Both the position numbers and the translations under genes were made by a program. The notes under the pieces are model-generated. The model was not told the DNA's origin. It saw only the letters and a program-made list of their open reading frames with translations, and made no database searches. Below, piece by piece: positions 24,305 through 33,266 of a stretch of DNA of 64,000 nt. The first letter of the stretch is position 1; every line of letters starts with the position of its first letter. Source of the DNA: JANNPJ01 sp965200525 (lineage in GTDB: Bacteria; Actinomycetota; Actinomycetes; Actinomycetales; Kineosporiaceae); NCBI GenBank assembly GCA_965200525.1, contig OZ241368.1, positions 310,001-374,000 of the forward strand, written 5' to 3'.

Positions 24305-25804
24305 TCATCGGCTCGCAGCTCCACCGGCGTCGATGTCGGCCAGGGCGGCCCCCGGTCCGGCCGGCAACCGCAGCGCGACCAGAGTGGCCAGCGCCATCAG
24401 CCCGGCGCCGATCAGGAACACCGTGTCGATCGCGTGCGACACCCGGCCCAGACTCGCTCCGACCGGCACCAGGGCGGCGAACAGCGTGGCGAAAAGGGTG
24501 GCCCCGAGGGAGACGCCGAGCGACTCGGCGAACCGAATGCCGGTGGTGGCCACGCCGAGGTCGCGCGGCTCCACCACCGAGAAGATAAGGATCATCTCGT
24601 TGCCCAGGCCGAGCCCGATCCCGGTGCCGAAGACGAGCATCAGCCCGGACAGCACGACCAGCGGAGTGCCCGGGCCGCACCATGCGAAGGCAGCCAGGCC
24701 GGCGGCGGTCAGGCCGGCCCCCAAGGCGATCGAGGTTCGCAGCTCCCGGCCGGCGGCCACCAGCCGCGAGCCGATCCACGAGCCGAGGCCGAGCCCGGCC
24801 GCGATCGGGATCAGCCGCAGGCCGGTGCCGGTCGGCGTCGCCCCGTGGACCAACTGCAGCTCCAGGGTCAGGTAGACCAGCCCGGCCGCCATGCCACACC
24901 CGGTGGCCAGCTGGAGCACAGTGATGATCCGCAAGGTCGGCCGGCGCAGCAACCGGGCCGGGAAGAACGGCTCGGCCACGGTCGACTGGCGCCGGATGAA
25001 CAGCGCGAGCGCCACCACCCCGACGCTCGCGCTGCCCAGGATCGGGGCCGACGTCCAGCTCATCTGGCGCCCGCCCCACTCGCAGACGACGAGCACGGAC
25101 GCGGCGACCGTTCCCAGCAGCCCGGCGCTGAACAGTTCCAGACGGCCGCGGGTCGGTGGTTTGGGCAGGTGCAGGCCAACTGCCATCACGGCTAGCACGC
25201 CCAGCCCGAGCGGCACGTTGACCAGGAACACCCAGCGCCAGTCCAGGACCCGCACGATCAGGCCGCCGAGCAGCGGGCCGAGGACCAGCCCACCCCCGAC
25301 CAGCACGGCCGCGGCGGCGTTGCCGGAGTCGCCCCGGCCGGAGGTGTCCAGGGCCCGCCGGTGACCGATGATCACCATGGTCAGGCTCATGAGCCCACCA
25401 CCGCCGAGGCCCTGCAGGGCCCGGAACACGATGAGCTCGGGCAAGGTCACGGCCAGCCCGCAGAGCACCGAGCCGGCCACGAAGAGCCCGACCGCGGCCA
25501 GGTAGACGGGCCGGACCCCGAAGGCGTCGGCCAGCTTGCCGTAGAGCGGCTGCACCACGGTGCCGGCCAGCGCGTAGCCGGCCAGCAGCCAAGGCACCGA
25601 GGCCGAGCCGTCACCGGCGTGCAGGGCCCGGGCGATCGGCACCGCCGTCGTCGTGACAATCGTGTTGTCGAGGATGCTGATCAGCAGCGTCACCATCGCG
25701 GCGATCAGCACCGCCGTGTCCTTGATCCGGTCGATCCGCGGGACGGTCGTCTGATGAGTCGCGCCGGACGGGGTCGCCGTACTGAGGGATTCGGTGTGCT
25801 CCAT
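24305..25804 (-). CDS. MFS multidrug exporter, DHA2 (14-TMS) family
   Basis: 499 residues with about fourteen hydrophobic segments. Motif C-type and A-type blocks are visible: ISILDNTIVTTTAVPIARAL after the first helix, GYALAGTVVQPLYGKLADAFGVRP, FRALQGLGGGGLMSL, and GPLLGGLIVRVLDWRWVFLVN. These are typical of EmrB/QacA-like drug-proton antiporters. Divergent from the TetR gene with an AT-rich operator between them, so repression by that regulator is likely. Its 3' end is duplicated at 22157-22443. Confidence 0.93.
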   Translation of the reverse strand: MEHTESLSTATPSGATHQTTVPRIDRIKDTAVLIAAMVTLLISILDNTIVTTTAVPIARALHAGDGSASVPWLLAGYALAGTVVQPLYGKLADAFGVRPVYLAAVGLFVAGSVLCGLAVTLPELIVFRALQGLGGGGLMSLTMVIIGHRRALDTSGRGDSGNAAAAVLVGGGLVLGPLLGGLIVRVLDWRWVFLVNVPLGLGVLAVMAVGLHLPKPPTRGRLELFSAGLLGTVAASVLVVCEWGGRQMSWTSAPILGSASVGVVALALFIRRQSTVAEPFFPARLLRRPTLRIITVLQLATGCGMAAGLVYLTLELQLVHGATPTGTGLRLIPIAAGLGLGSWIGSRLVAAGRELRTSIALGAGLTAAGLAAFAWCGPGTPLVVLSGLMLVFGTGIGLGLGNEMILIFSVVEPRDLGVATTGIRFAESLGVSLGATLFATLFAALVPVGASLGRVSHAIDTVFLIGAGLMALATLVALRLPAGPGAALADIDAGGAASR

Positions 25805-25813
25805 ATCGCTGAA

Positions 25814-25855
25814 TTTAGACCGAGTATAAATTTAGGTCAAGCATAAAAATATGCT
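25814..25855. promoter_or_regulatory. Operator region with tandem 17-bp repeats and a palindrome
   Basis: tttagaccgagtataaa (25814-25830) is followed directly by tttaggtcaagcataaa (25831-25847), 13 of 17 bases identical. The second repeat overlaps a perfect palindrome gcata-aaaa-tatgc (25841-25854). It is the only strongly AT-rich spot between the divergent exporter and TetR genes, so it probably holds both promoters and the TetR site. Confidence 0.7.
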
Positions 25856-25879
25856 CGTCCCAACTTGTACACTCGTTCC

Positions 25880-26686
25880 GTGCCCTCGGACCAGCCTGAC
25901 GCGCCACCCGCCCCGACGCGGACCGGGGAAGGTTCTGCGGCACCGAGTCTGCGCCGCTCCAAGAAGGAGGAGAGCCGCCGCCGGATCGCCCACACCGCCC
26001 TGCGGTTGTTCCTGGAGCGCGGCTTCGAGCAGGTCTCGGTGGCCGACGTGGCCGAGGCCGCCCACGTGTCGAAGATGACCGTCTTCAACTACTTCCCGGC
26101 CAAGGAAGACCTGTTCTTCGAGTTCATCCACGACGTGATGCCCGATCTCGGCGCGGTGGTGCGGGACCGACCGTCCGGGCTGGCCCCGATCAGCGCCGTC
26201 CACCGGTTCGTGCGGGCCGAACTGGAACGGCGGGCCGAGTGGACGGGCCTGCACGACGGGGTGGCCGACTTCGCCCGGGTCGTGTTCCGAAGCCCGACCC
26301 TGATCAGCGGGTTCGACCGGATCTGGCGCGAGCGCGAGCACCAACTACTGGACGCTCTGGCCGAGACGGCCGGCGTTCCGGCCGCCCGGGCAGCCGCCTT
26401 CGACGACCTGGCCGAGACCCTGACCCGCCCCGGGCGCGGCAGCGCGGTCGAGCGCTCGGCCGCGGTCCAGGCCGGTCCCGCAGCCGCGCCGGCGCTGGAC
26501 TCCGACGCGGTGATCCTGCGGGTCGTGGTCGGGCAGATCCTGGCCACGATCCAGACCCTGGTGATGGTCAATCAGTACCGACAGAGTCTCGGCACCAGCG
26601 CCGACGACACCGCCGAACTATCCCTGGCCGAGTGCGACACCGCCTTCAGCCTGCTCGAGCGCGGGCTTGCCGGCTACGCCGCCTGA
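25880..26686 (+). CDS. TetR family transcriptional regulator
   Basis: About 268 residues from GTG 25880 (TTG 25865 also possible). N-terminal helix-turn-helix KKEESRRRIAHTALRLFLER, then FEQVSVADVAEAAHVSKMTV and FNYFPAKEDLFFEF. The ligand-binding half has a loop rich in Arg/Gly near residues 175-205. Divergently transcribed from the DHA2 exporter; predicted repressor of it and of itself. Confidence 0.93.
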   Translation: MPSDQPDAPPAPTRTGEGSAAPSLRRSKKEESRRRIAHTALRLFLERGFEQVSVADVAEAAHVSKMTVFNYFPAKEDLFFEFIHDVMPDLGAVVRDRPSGLAPISAVHRFVRAELERRAEWTGLHDGVADFARVVFRSPTLISGFDRIWREREHQLLDALAETAGVPAARAAAFDDLAETLTRPGRGSAVERSAAVQAGPAAAPALDSDAVILRVVVGQILATIQTLVMVNQYRQSLGTSADDTAELSLAECDTAFSLLERGLAGYAA

Positions 26687-26750
26687 CCTTCGCCGCTCCC
26701 CGGCCGGCGCCGCTCGAGCCGCTCCGAAGGAAACTGCTGCCGGCCCCGCA

Positions 26751-26779
26751 CGAGGCCCTCAGTTGAGCTCAGGGCCTCG
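26751..26779. terminator. Bidirectional hairpin terminator
   Basis: Perfect 9-base arms cgaggccct and agggcctcg with an 11-base loop lie between the stop of the TetR gene and the stop of the convergent membrane protein gene. Confidence 0.7.
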
Positions 26780-26794
26780 CACCCCGCCTCAGGA

Positions 26795-27442
26795 TCACTT
26801 CACCACCGTCACGGTCAGCTTTGCCAGAACCAGGCCCACCGGGAGGCAGGCGCCGGTCGAGGCGGCCAGGTCGTGCGGGCCCAGCCTGGGCGTCACGACG
26901 TGCTCGTCGTACTCCAGACGCACCGGCACCGTGAGGTCGATGTTGACCAGCGGAGCGCCCGGATCACAGTGGATCGCCCGCGTCGGGCGCAGCGTGACTG
27001 TGGTGTTGCCACCGTCTGAGGACAGCAGCAGCTCCGAGAGATTGACCCGGACGTCGTCACCGGCCCGGTATCCCGACACCTGGGGGACCCGACCGTGCAG
27101 GACCATGTCGACGACGACGACCCGGCCGCCGCTTTGGCGGGGTGTCGCCGCTATCTCGGCTGCCGGGTCCCGCAGCAGTTGCAGGTTCAGGAACGGGTCG
27201 GCCGGAACCGGCTGTTTCGCCGGTCCTTGGTCATGAGCCAGGGGTAGGCCACCGGACCCGACCAGCCCAGCGACCAGCACGAGCAGAACGGCGAGCCCTC
27301 CGGCCAGCGCCCCAGCCCGCCGCTGGGCGTTGCGGCGGGCTCGGCTGCGGACCGCTGGAACCCGGTCGATCACGTGATGGGCATCGGCCCGGTCGGCAAG
27401 ATCGGTCAGAACCTGCTCCAACGCTTCAGGACTGAGATTCAT
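26795..27442 (-). CDS. Membrane protein downstream of sigma factor, possible anti-sigma regulator
   Basis: 215 residues from ATG 27442, which has GAGGAGG upstream. Cytoplasmic N-terminus with an acidic/helical stretch (LSPEALEQVLTDLADRADAH), an Arg-rich segment, one transmembrane helix (AGALAGGLAVLLVLVAGLVG) and a ~140-residue extracytoplasmic domain. It overlaps the sigma gene by 17 bases. No canonical zinc anti-sigma HxxxCxxC motif is present, so the anti-sigma role is inferred from position and topology only. Confidence 0.75.
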   Translation of the reverse strand: MNLSPEALEQVLTDLADRADAHHVIDRVPAVRSRARRNAQRRAGALAGGLAVLLVLVAGLVGSGGLPLAHDQGPAKQPVPADPFLNLQLLRDPAAEIAATPRQSGGRVVVVDMVLHGRVPQVSGYRAGDDVRVNLSELLLSSDGGNTTVTLRPTRAIHCDPGAPLVNIDLTVPVRLEYDEHVVTPRLGPHDLAASTGACLPVGLVLAKLTVTVVK

Positions 27443-27980
27443 GAGCTGGTTCCTCCTCACTTCTCGGCGGCGGGGTCAGGGTGATCCGTAGTGCGGCCAG
27501 CCCTCTGCTGGCCTGGCTCCTCACCCCGCCGACACTGATGCCCATGACGGCAGCGGTCTCGGCCTCGCTCAGATCGCAGTAGTGCCGCAGGACGACGGCG
27601 ACCTGCTGGCGGCGTGGAAGGGTGCGCAGCGCCCGCAGCACCTGGTCGAGCGTGCCCTCGTCCACGGCCAGATCCCGGCCCGGAGCGGCCCCGACGCCGG
27701 GCTGTTCCTGATGCTGGGGCAGCTGACCGGTGAGCACCTCGCGATCACGCAGCCGCCGCCACCACGAGGTCCGGATCGACACCATCACCCGGCGCACGTA
27801 GGCGTCCGGATTGTCGTACCGGCCAACCTGCTGCCAGCGCGGCAGCACCCGGGCGTACGCCGACTGAAGCAGGTCCTCAGCGGTATGAAGATCCCCGGTC
27901 AGCAGAAATGCCAGCCTCTTCAGCCGCGGCCCGCTGGCCCGCACGTATGTATCAAAATCTGGTTCGTCGAGTGCGTCCAT
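27426..27980 (-). CDS. SigE-type ECF RNA polymerase sigma factor
   Basis: 184 residues. Region 2: DFDTYVRASGPRLKRLAFLL, TAEDLLQSAYARVLPRW, NPDAYVRRVMVSIRTSWWRR. Region 4: LRTLPRRQQVAVVLRHYCDL, SEAETAAVMGISVGGVRSQA and SRGLAALR. This is the actinobacterial SigE/SigM-like ECF subgroup. It is the first gene of a two-gene operon with the membrane protein that likely controls it. Confidence 0.93.
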   Translation of the reverse strand: MDALDEPDFDTYVRASGPRLKRLAFLLTGDLHTAEDLLQSAYARVLPRWQQVGRYDNPDAYVRRVMVSIRTSWWRRLRDREVLTGQLPQHQEQPGVGAAPGRDLAVDEGTLDQVLRALRTLPRRQQVAVVLRHYCDLSEAETAAVMGISVGGVRSQASRGLAALRITLTPPPRSEEEPAHESQS

Positions 27981-28199
27981 GCTCCCTCCCCGTCATGCGG
28001 TCGAACCGGTACACGCCGGTCGGCCCGGAAAGATTGCTCCCCATCTACCGGGAGCGCCAAGTACCTGAAGGCAAGACCAAGATCAACACTCATTTCACGA
28101 TCAAGACAGGCGCGCTGAGGAGTTCCCTCGGGGGCTTCAGCCCTCGGGCGTGATCCTCCAGCAACCACCTGCTCGCCTGATCCTTTGCCTTGGGTGTCC

Positions 28200-28940
28200 T
28201 CAGACGTCTCGGCGGGCCACGAGAAGGCAGGCAGCACCGACAGCCCCGGTGGCCCACATCGTCAGAACCACCAGCCCCGCAAGGGGGCGCAGCGCGGTGT
28301 CCGGGTCGGTCGGCAGGTGCAGGAAGCTGAGCGCGGCCTCGTGCGGCAGCAGGCGCACCAGGGTCGGGGCCAGCCCGCCGAGCGTCGTCGAGACCAGAAC
28401 CGGCAGGGCGGCCAGAACGGCGACGGGCGTCACGACGGTGCGGGCGGCGAACGCCCCGCCGTGGCCGATGAGCGCCAGCAGCACGTACACCAGGACGTAC
28501 CGGCCGAGCCGGCCGGCCTCACCCTGGATGAGAAGGCCCGGAAGCAGGGCGAGAACGGCCGCCGGGACCGTCACTGCCACGGTGGCAAAGAGTTTGGCGC
28601 TCAGGAACCAGCCGCGGGCGGGCACGGCGGCGAGGCTGAGACGCAGTTGCCCGCCCTGGTACTCGGTGCCGGACGCCAGCGCGGTGACCGCAACGAACGC
28701 GTAGACCGGGAACAGCATCAGCGTCCCGATCTGCGCCACCCCCGTGCCGCCGTCCGGCCCCGCGACCTGGATCGCTCCGGTGGCCGCGATGCAGCCCAGG
28801 GCCGTGTTGGCGGTCAGGGCCACGGCCAGGGCGAGCCAGATCGCGGGAAGGGTGCGCATCTTGTCGAGCTCCGCCGCGGTGAGGTCGGCGAACCGGATCG
28901 GCGCGGCAGCCGCTGGGTCAATGGCGGAGGTGGCGCTCAC
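28200..28940 (-). CDS. ABC transporter permease
   Basis: 246 residues from GTG 28940, overlapping the previous stop (GTGA). Six hydrophobic segments with the ABC-2 type pattern (MRTLPAIWLALAVALTANTA, then LMLFPVYAFVAVTALASGTE, YQGGQLRLSLAAVPARG). Last gene of a five-gene set kinase-regulator-ATPase-permease-permease, all co-directional. Such sets usually export peptide antibiotics or lipids upon sensing. A 217-base gap follows with no gene. Confidence 0.88.
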   Translation of the reverse strand: MSATSAIDPAAAAPIRFADLTAAELDKMRTLPAIWLALAVALTANTALGCIAATGAIQVAGPDGGTGVAQIGTLMLFPVYAFVAVTALASGTEYQGGQLRLSLAAVPARGWFLSAKLFATVAVTVPAAVLALLPGLLIQGEAGRLGRYVLVYVLLALIGHGGAFAARTVVTPVAVLAALPVLVSTTLGGLAPTLVRLLPHEAALSFLHLPTDPDTALRPLAGLVVLTMWATGAVGAACLLVARRDV

Positions 28941-29758
28941 CGGGCGTCCCGCAGGTTGAGCGCGTACCCGGCGGCCAGCGTCGAGACCGCGCCCCAGGTG
29001 ACCAGCACGACCGAGGCGAGAAGCGCGCCGGAGGACAGCACGTCTTCGTGCGGGTCCAGCAGGAGGTTTCGCCCCGCGCTGACCGGCAGCAGCGCGTCCA
29101 GGTCGGGCACGGTCCGGGCCAGCACCTGCGTCATCGTCACGACCATGAGCACCATCAGGGTCACGACTCCCAGCAGGGTGCTGCGCAGCAGGGTCGTGAG
29201 GGCGAAGGCGACCAAGCCCAGTAGGACGGCGAGGGCCAGCACCTTCAGCTCGTCGGCAAGAACGTCGGAGCGCCACCACAGGCCGGGCACCCGCCCTCGC
29301 ACTGCCAGCTGCAGGAAGAGCGCACTGACGGCCTCGACCAGCAGTGTCACCAACAACGTCCAGCCCGCCGCGACCAGGGATTTCGCGGCCATCAGCACGC
29401 CTCGGCGAGGGACGGCCAGAACCGAGGCCCCGAGTTGGCCGGGCCGGAATTCCTGGCCCGCGAGCACGGCCGCGACGACCGGCAGGAACAGCACGACGAT
29501 CTGCAGCGACGACGTCATGAGCTGTTCGGCCAGAGCCGGCGCAGCGGGCCGGTGCTCGCCCTCGAACAGCTCGATCGTCCCGTCCGGCGCGATGTGGCGC
29601 ACCGCGGTCAGGGTCAGGCCGAGGTCCGACCACGAGATCAGGACGTGCAGGGCCAGGACGGCCCCCGTGACCAGGAGGACGGACCGCGTGGTCAGCAGCT
29701 TCACGACCTCCGCCCGGACCGCAGCCGGCAGGTCGGTTGGCCGGATGCTCACGACCAC
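28937..29758 (-). CDS. ABC transporter permease
   Basis: 273 residues, six transmembrane segments, ABC-2 like: VVKLLTTRSVLLVTGAVLAL, AGQEFRPGQLGASVLAVPRR and TLLRSTLLGVVTLMVLMVVT. It shares the (E/Q)(F/Y)xxGQL motif with the next permease, so the two are paralogous subunits of one transporter. Overlaps the ATPase gene by ten bases. Confidence 0.88.
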   Translation of the reverse strand: MVVSIRPTDLPAAVRAEVVKLLTTRSVLLVTGAVLALHVLISWSDLGLTLTAVRHIAPDGTIELFEGEHRPAAPALAEQLMTSSLQIVVLFLPVVAAVLAGQEFRPGQLGASVLAVPRRGVLMAAKSLVAAGWTLLVTLLVEAVSALFLQLAVRGRVPGLWWRSDVLADELKVLALAVLLGLVAFALTTLLRSTLLGVVTLMVLMVVTMTQVLARTVPDLDALLPVSAGRNLLLDPHEDVLSSGALLASVVLVTWGAVSTLAAGYALNLRDAR

Positions 29759-30462
29759 GCCTGCCGGTTGTCGCCGGTGAGGGCGAAGAAGGCCGCCTCG
29801 AGCGACGAGTGTGCGCCCACGACGTCCGCGAGCGTCCCGTCGGCGACGACGCGGCCCTGGGAGATGACGATGATGTCGTCAGCGGTGTCGGCCGTCTCCG
29901 TCATCAGGTGGCTGGACAGCAGGACGGTCCGCCCCTGGGCCGCGTAGTCCCGCAGAAAGCTACGGACCCAGCGGATGCCGTCCGGGTCGAGCCCGTTCAC
30001 CGGCTCGTCGAACACGACGACGTCCGGCTCGCCCAGCAATGCCGCGGCGATGCCCAGGCGCTGGCGCATGCCGAGCGAGTACGTGCCCACGCGCTGCCTC
30101 GCGGCCGCCTCCAGCCCGACCAGCTCCAGCACCTGCGGGATCCGGGTCTTCGGGATGCGGTTGGACAGGGCGATCCAGCGCAGGTGGTCGATTCCGCGCC
30201 GCTGCGGCACTGCTCCTGCGCCGTCGAGCAGGGCCCCGACGCTCCTCAGCGGCCGGCTCAGCTCCCGGTAGGCCCGCCCGTCCACGAGCGCGGTGCCGGA
30301 CGTGGCCCGGTCCAGGCCGAGCAGGACCCGCAAAGTGGTCGACTTCCCGGCGCCGTTGGGTCCCAGGAGGCCGGTGACGCGGCCGGGTCGGGCAACGAAA
30401 CTGACGTCGTCCACGGCGACCTTCGGTCCGAATCGCTTGGTCAGGCTCCGGAACTCGATCAC
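29749..30462 (-). CDS. ABC transporter ATP-binding protein
   Basis: 237 residues. Walker A GPNGAGKST, signature YSLGMRQRLG, Walker B VVVFDEP followed by the D-loop NGLDPDG, and H-loop His in LLSSHLM. Belongs to the drug/bacitracin exporter-type ATPases. Partners are the two permeases encoded just after it, with overlapping reading frames. Confidence 0.95.
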   Translation of the reverse strand: MIEFRSLTKRFGPKVAVDDVSFVARPGRVTGLLGPNGAGKSTTLRVLLGLDRATSGTALVDGRAYRELSRPLRSVGALLDGAGAVPQRRGIDHLRWIALSNRIPKTRIPQVLELVGLEAAARQRVGTYSLGMRQRLGIAAALLGEPDVVVFDEPVNGLDPDGIRWVRSFLRDYAAQGRTVLLSSHLMTETADTADDIIVISQGRVVADGTLADVVGAHSSLEAAFFALTGDNRQAWS

Positions 30463-30591
30463 GATGCTCCCCTGTTGCCACTTTCGTCCTGCCTGCTGAC
30501 GCGGACTGACGCCAGGATGAGGGCGAGCGCGAGGTCACCGCGTCCCCCGGATGTGGACATCCGCAGGCCGGACACCGGATCGGGTTCGAGG

Positions 30592-31245
30592 TCAGCGGGT
30601 CTCGCGCAGCAGGCCGGCCTCGTAGGCCAGGACGGCCAGGTGGGTGCGGTCGTTGACACCCAGCTTGGCGAACATGCGGCGCAGATAGGTCCGCACCGTC
30701 TCGAGGCTGAGAAGGAGTTCGTCGGCGACCTGCTGGTTGCTGAGACCTTGCGCGACGAGGCGGATGACCTGCAGTTCGCGGGGCGAGAGCACGTGCCCGG
30801 CGAAGGCGTGACGCCGCTGCGGGGGCGGGGAGAACTGCTCCAGCAGTCGGGCGGTGATCTCGGGGGCGAGCATCGCGTGCCCGGCATGCACCGTGCGCAC
30901 CGCCTGGAGCACCTCCTCCGGGGCCGCGTTCTTCAGCAGGAACCCGGAGGCGCCGGCCGAGAGGGCCTGATGGACGTACTCGTCGAGGTCGAAGGTGGTC
31001 AGCATGATGACCTTCGTCGCCGTCCCGCTCAGCACCGACCGGGCCGCTTCGAGGCCGTCCGCCCCGGGCATCTGGACGTCGAGCAGCGCCACGTCCGGCC
31101 GGCGCAGCGCGATCAGGCGGGCCGCCTCGGCGCCGTCGGCGACCTCACCGGCAACCCGGAAGCCGGCCGTGCGCTCGAACAGCGTGCGGTAGATCGAACG
31201 GAACGCGGCGCTGTCGTCGGCCAGGAAGACCGAGATGTCGGGCAT
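30592..31245 (-). CDS. NarL family response regulator
   Basis: 217 residues. Receiver with ADD (9-11), Asp56 in ALLDVQMP, Thr in MLTTFD and Lys in FLLKN. Intact LuxR helix-turn-helix: LSPRELQVIRLVAQGLSNQQ, ADELLLSLETVRTYLRRMFA. ATG follows the kinase stop directly (TGAATG), so translation is coupled. Likely activates the downstream ABC exporter genes after a 129-base gap. Confidence 0.95.
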   Translation of the reverse strand: MPDISVFLADDSAAFRSIYRTLFERTAGFRVAGEVADGAEAARLIALRRPDVALLDVQMPGADGLEAARSVLSGTATKVIMLTTFDLDEYVHQALSAGASGFLLKNAAPEEVLQAVRTVHAGHAMLAPEITARLLEQFSPPPQRRHAFAGHVLSPRELQVIRLVAQGLSNQQVADELLLSLETVRTYLRRMFAKLGVNDRTHLAVLAYEAGLLRETR

Positions 31246-32355
31246 TCAGTCCTCCCTCGCAATCGGCAGCCGCGCATTGACCTCGAAGCCACCGTCGGGC
31301 GGCCGGTGCCAGTCCACTGTTCCACCGGTCAGTTCGGCCCGTTCCCGCAGGCCTCGCAGTCCCGAGCCGGCACCAGGCCCGACGCCGGCTCCGGCATGAG
31401 ACCCGGACGAGCCGTGGTCGCGCACGCGGACGACGACTTCGGCGCCGGAGCGGGCGACCCGGACCGAGCAGCGAGCCCCGGGCGCGTGGCGCACCACGTT
31501 GCCCATCGACTCCTGGACGATGCGAAACACCACCAGCCGCAGTCCATCGCCCACGCCGGGCTCGTCCAGGCCGGCGTCGATGTCGGCTTCGACCACCAGC
31601 CCGGCCGTGCGGGCATGGTCGATGAGGGACGCGACGTCCGCGACGCCCGGCACGCGCTGCGGCGAGACGGGGCCGGTCTCAAGCACCCGCAGATCGTGAA
31701 CCAGGCCCTGGACCTGGCGCAGCCCGTCGCGCGCCTGGGTCTCGATGTCGGCCAGTGCGCTCCTCAGCTCGGCCTCGTCGGCGTCGGGCAGGTTGCGGGG
31801 CACCCCGGCCCGCGCGGAGATCACCCCCAGGGCATGGCCGACCACGTCGTGCACGTCGCGGGCGACGCCGAGCTGTACCCGGGCGCGCTCGGCCGCCCGG
31901 GCAGCCGCCAGCTCCCGCCCGAGCGCGGCGCCGAGCATCCACGTGATGCTCAGCGCCCCGACCGCCACCACCGTGCGACCTGCCGAACTCCCGCTGCCGC
32001 CCTCGACCCCGGTCACCGCAGCCAGACCCGCCGCCACGGCCGCGAGCACGACGACGCCGCGGGCCCGATGGGCGCGCTCGACCGCAAGCGGATACAGGCA
32101 CCAGGCCGTGGCCAGCATGGGGTCCACGCAGACGGCCAGCGCCGTACCGGCGATCGTGCAGACCGCGGCCACGGCGATCGAGACCGGCCGACGACGCAGA
32201 AGCATGGCCCCGGCGGTGGCTGCGGCCAGCACGACGGCGGCGGCCACCCGCGGCCAGATCGCAGCCGAGAGGGTGGGCGGCACCCAGAAAGCTGTAATGA
32301 CGACCAGCGCTGCCAGCGCATCGAGCCGAGCCCACATACCTCGGCGCTCGAACAC
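31246..32355 (-). CDS. NarL/DesK-type sensor histidine kinase
   Basis: 369 residues. Five to six transmembrane helices up to residue ~147, HisKA_3 helix with phosphoacceptor His169 in ARDVHDVVGHALGV, then HATPase_c with QESMGNVVRHAPG and GSGLRGLRERAELTGG. Short extracytoplasmic loops point to an intramembrane-sensing kinase of the type that detects cell-envelope-active compounds. First gene of the five-gene two-component/ABC set. Confidence 0.93.
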   Translation of the reverse strand: MFERRGMWARLDALAALVVITAFWVPPTLSAAIWPRVAAAVVLAAATAGAMLLRRRPVSIAVAAVCTIAGTALAVCVDPMLATAWCLYPLAVERAHRARGVVVLAAVAAGLAAVTGVEGGSGSSAGRTVVAVGALSITWMLGAALGRELAAARAAERARVQLGVARDVHDVVGHALGVISARAGVPRNLPDADEAELRSALADIETQARDGLRQVQGLVHDLRVLETGPVSPQRVPGVADVASLIDHARTAGLVVEADIDAGLDEPGVGDGLRLVVFRIVQESMGNVVRHAPGARCSVRVARSGAEVVVRVRDHGSSGSHAGAGVGPGAGSGLRGLRERAELTGGTVDWHRPPDGGFEVNARLPIARED

Positions 32356-32572
32356 CGTTCAACCGTATCGTTCATTCGGAATCGAGGACCCGAGCAACTC
32401 CTACGAGTTGGGAGCCGACCCGCCGTTCTCGACGCCACCCGCCGGATGATCGGGACGGTCCCCTCAGGCGCGCACGGGGCCACGATGAAGATCGAACACG
32501 CACGTGCCGCGGTCGAGCTTCACGACCACCGGCACGCGCACGGCGAAAGTCGGCACTGATCCGCCAGCGCCA

Positions 32573-33178
32573 TCAAACGGTGACGAGGCTGAGGACGGTA
32601 TCGATGGCCGTCTCCAGGGAACGGGCGTCGCGATGGACCTGCGCCAGCAACAGTCCACCCTGCAGCACAGCGAGAAGGGTCACCGCGAGGGCCTCAACGT
32701 CGACATCGTCCCGCAGATGTCCGGCGTCCTTCAGGTCTTTCAGTCCGTCGTGCAGGGCGCTGGACCACCGTCCGAACCCGGTCGCGACCAGGTCGCGGGC
32801 CTGCGGATCACTCTCGGCGAGCTGGCTGCCCAGAGATCCCAGGGGGCAGCCTCCTTGGCCGTGGGACTTGCCGGCCTCGGCGATCACCATGTCCCGCCAA
32901 GCCCGCAGACCCGCGGGCGTGGCGAGATCGGCGTGCTTCTGGTTGTCGACGATGACCTCGGCCTGGTAGTCGACGACCGCCTGCACGAGCTCGTCCTTGT
33001 CGACGAAGTAGTGGTAGAGCTGCGAACTGCTGACCTCGGCGGCTAAGCGGACGTCCTCGATGGTGGTGCCGGGCACCCCTCGCTCGTGGATCAGGCGCGC
33101 GGCGGCGGCGACGATCTGAGCGCGCGTGCGGGCCCCCTTGGCCGTCAGTGCCGGGCGGGCCGGAATGTCCTTCGCCAT
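32573..33178 (-). CDS. TetR family transcriptional regulator
   Basis: 201 residues. Helix-turn-helix TRAQIVAAAARLIHERGVPG, TTIEDVRLAAEVSSSQLYHY, FVDKDELVQAV. The C-terminal half fits the TetR_C_11/LmrA-like group (GGCPLGSLGSQLAESDPQAR, with Cys in GGCPLG). Divergent from the NmrA-like reductase, with an inverted-repeat site between them. Confidence 0.93.
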   Translation of the reverse strand: MAKDIPARPALTAKGARTRAQIVAAAARLIHERGVPGTTIEDVRLAAEVSSSQLYHYFVDKDELVQAVVDYQAEVIVDNQKHADLATPAGLRAWRDMVIAEAGKSHGQGGCPLGSLGSQLAESDPQARDLVATGFGRWSSALHDGLKDLKDAGHLRDDVDVEALAVTLLAVLQGGLLLAQVHRDARSLETAIDTVLSLVTV

Positions 33179-33199
33179 GGCGTCAGACTAGCAGGATCT

Positions 33200-33245
33200 G
33201 GATTGTGCATTCCATTTCTGTATGCCACAGTGGATTACACGATCC
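33200..33245. promoter_or_regulatory. Probable TetR operator, inverted repeat
   Basis: ggattgtgcattcc (33200-33213) and ggattacacgatcc (33232-33245) are inverted repeats of each other with 11 of 14 positions matching, 18 bases apart, in the 88-base gap between the divergent TetR and reductase genes. Confidence 0.6.
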
Positions 33246-33266
33246 ATTACTGAGCGGAGCGCAGCC

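Noticed and set aside
29737..32559. 940-codon forward frame across the ABC and two-component operon.
   Set aside because: Antisense shadow of five well-supported genes; no domain or ribosome site.
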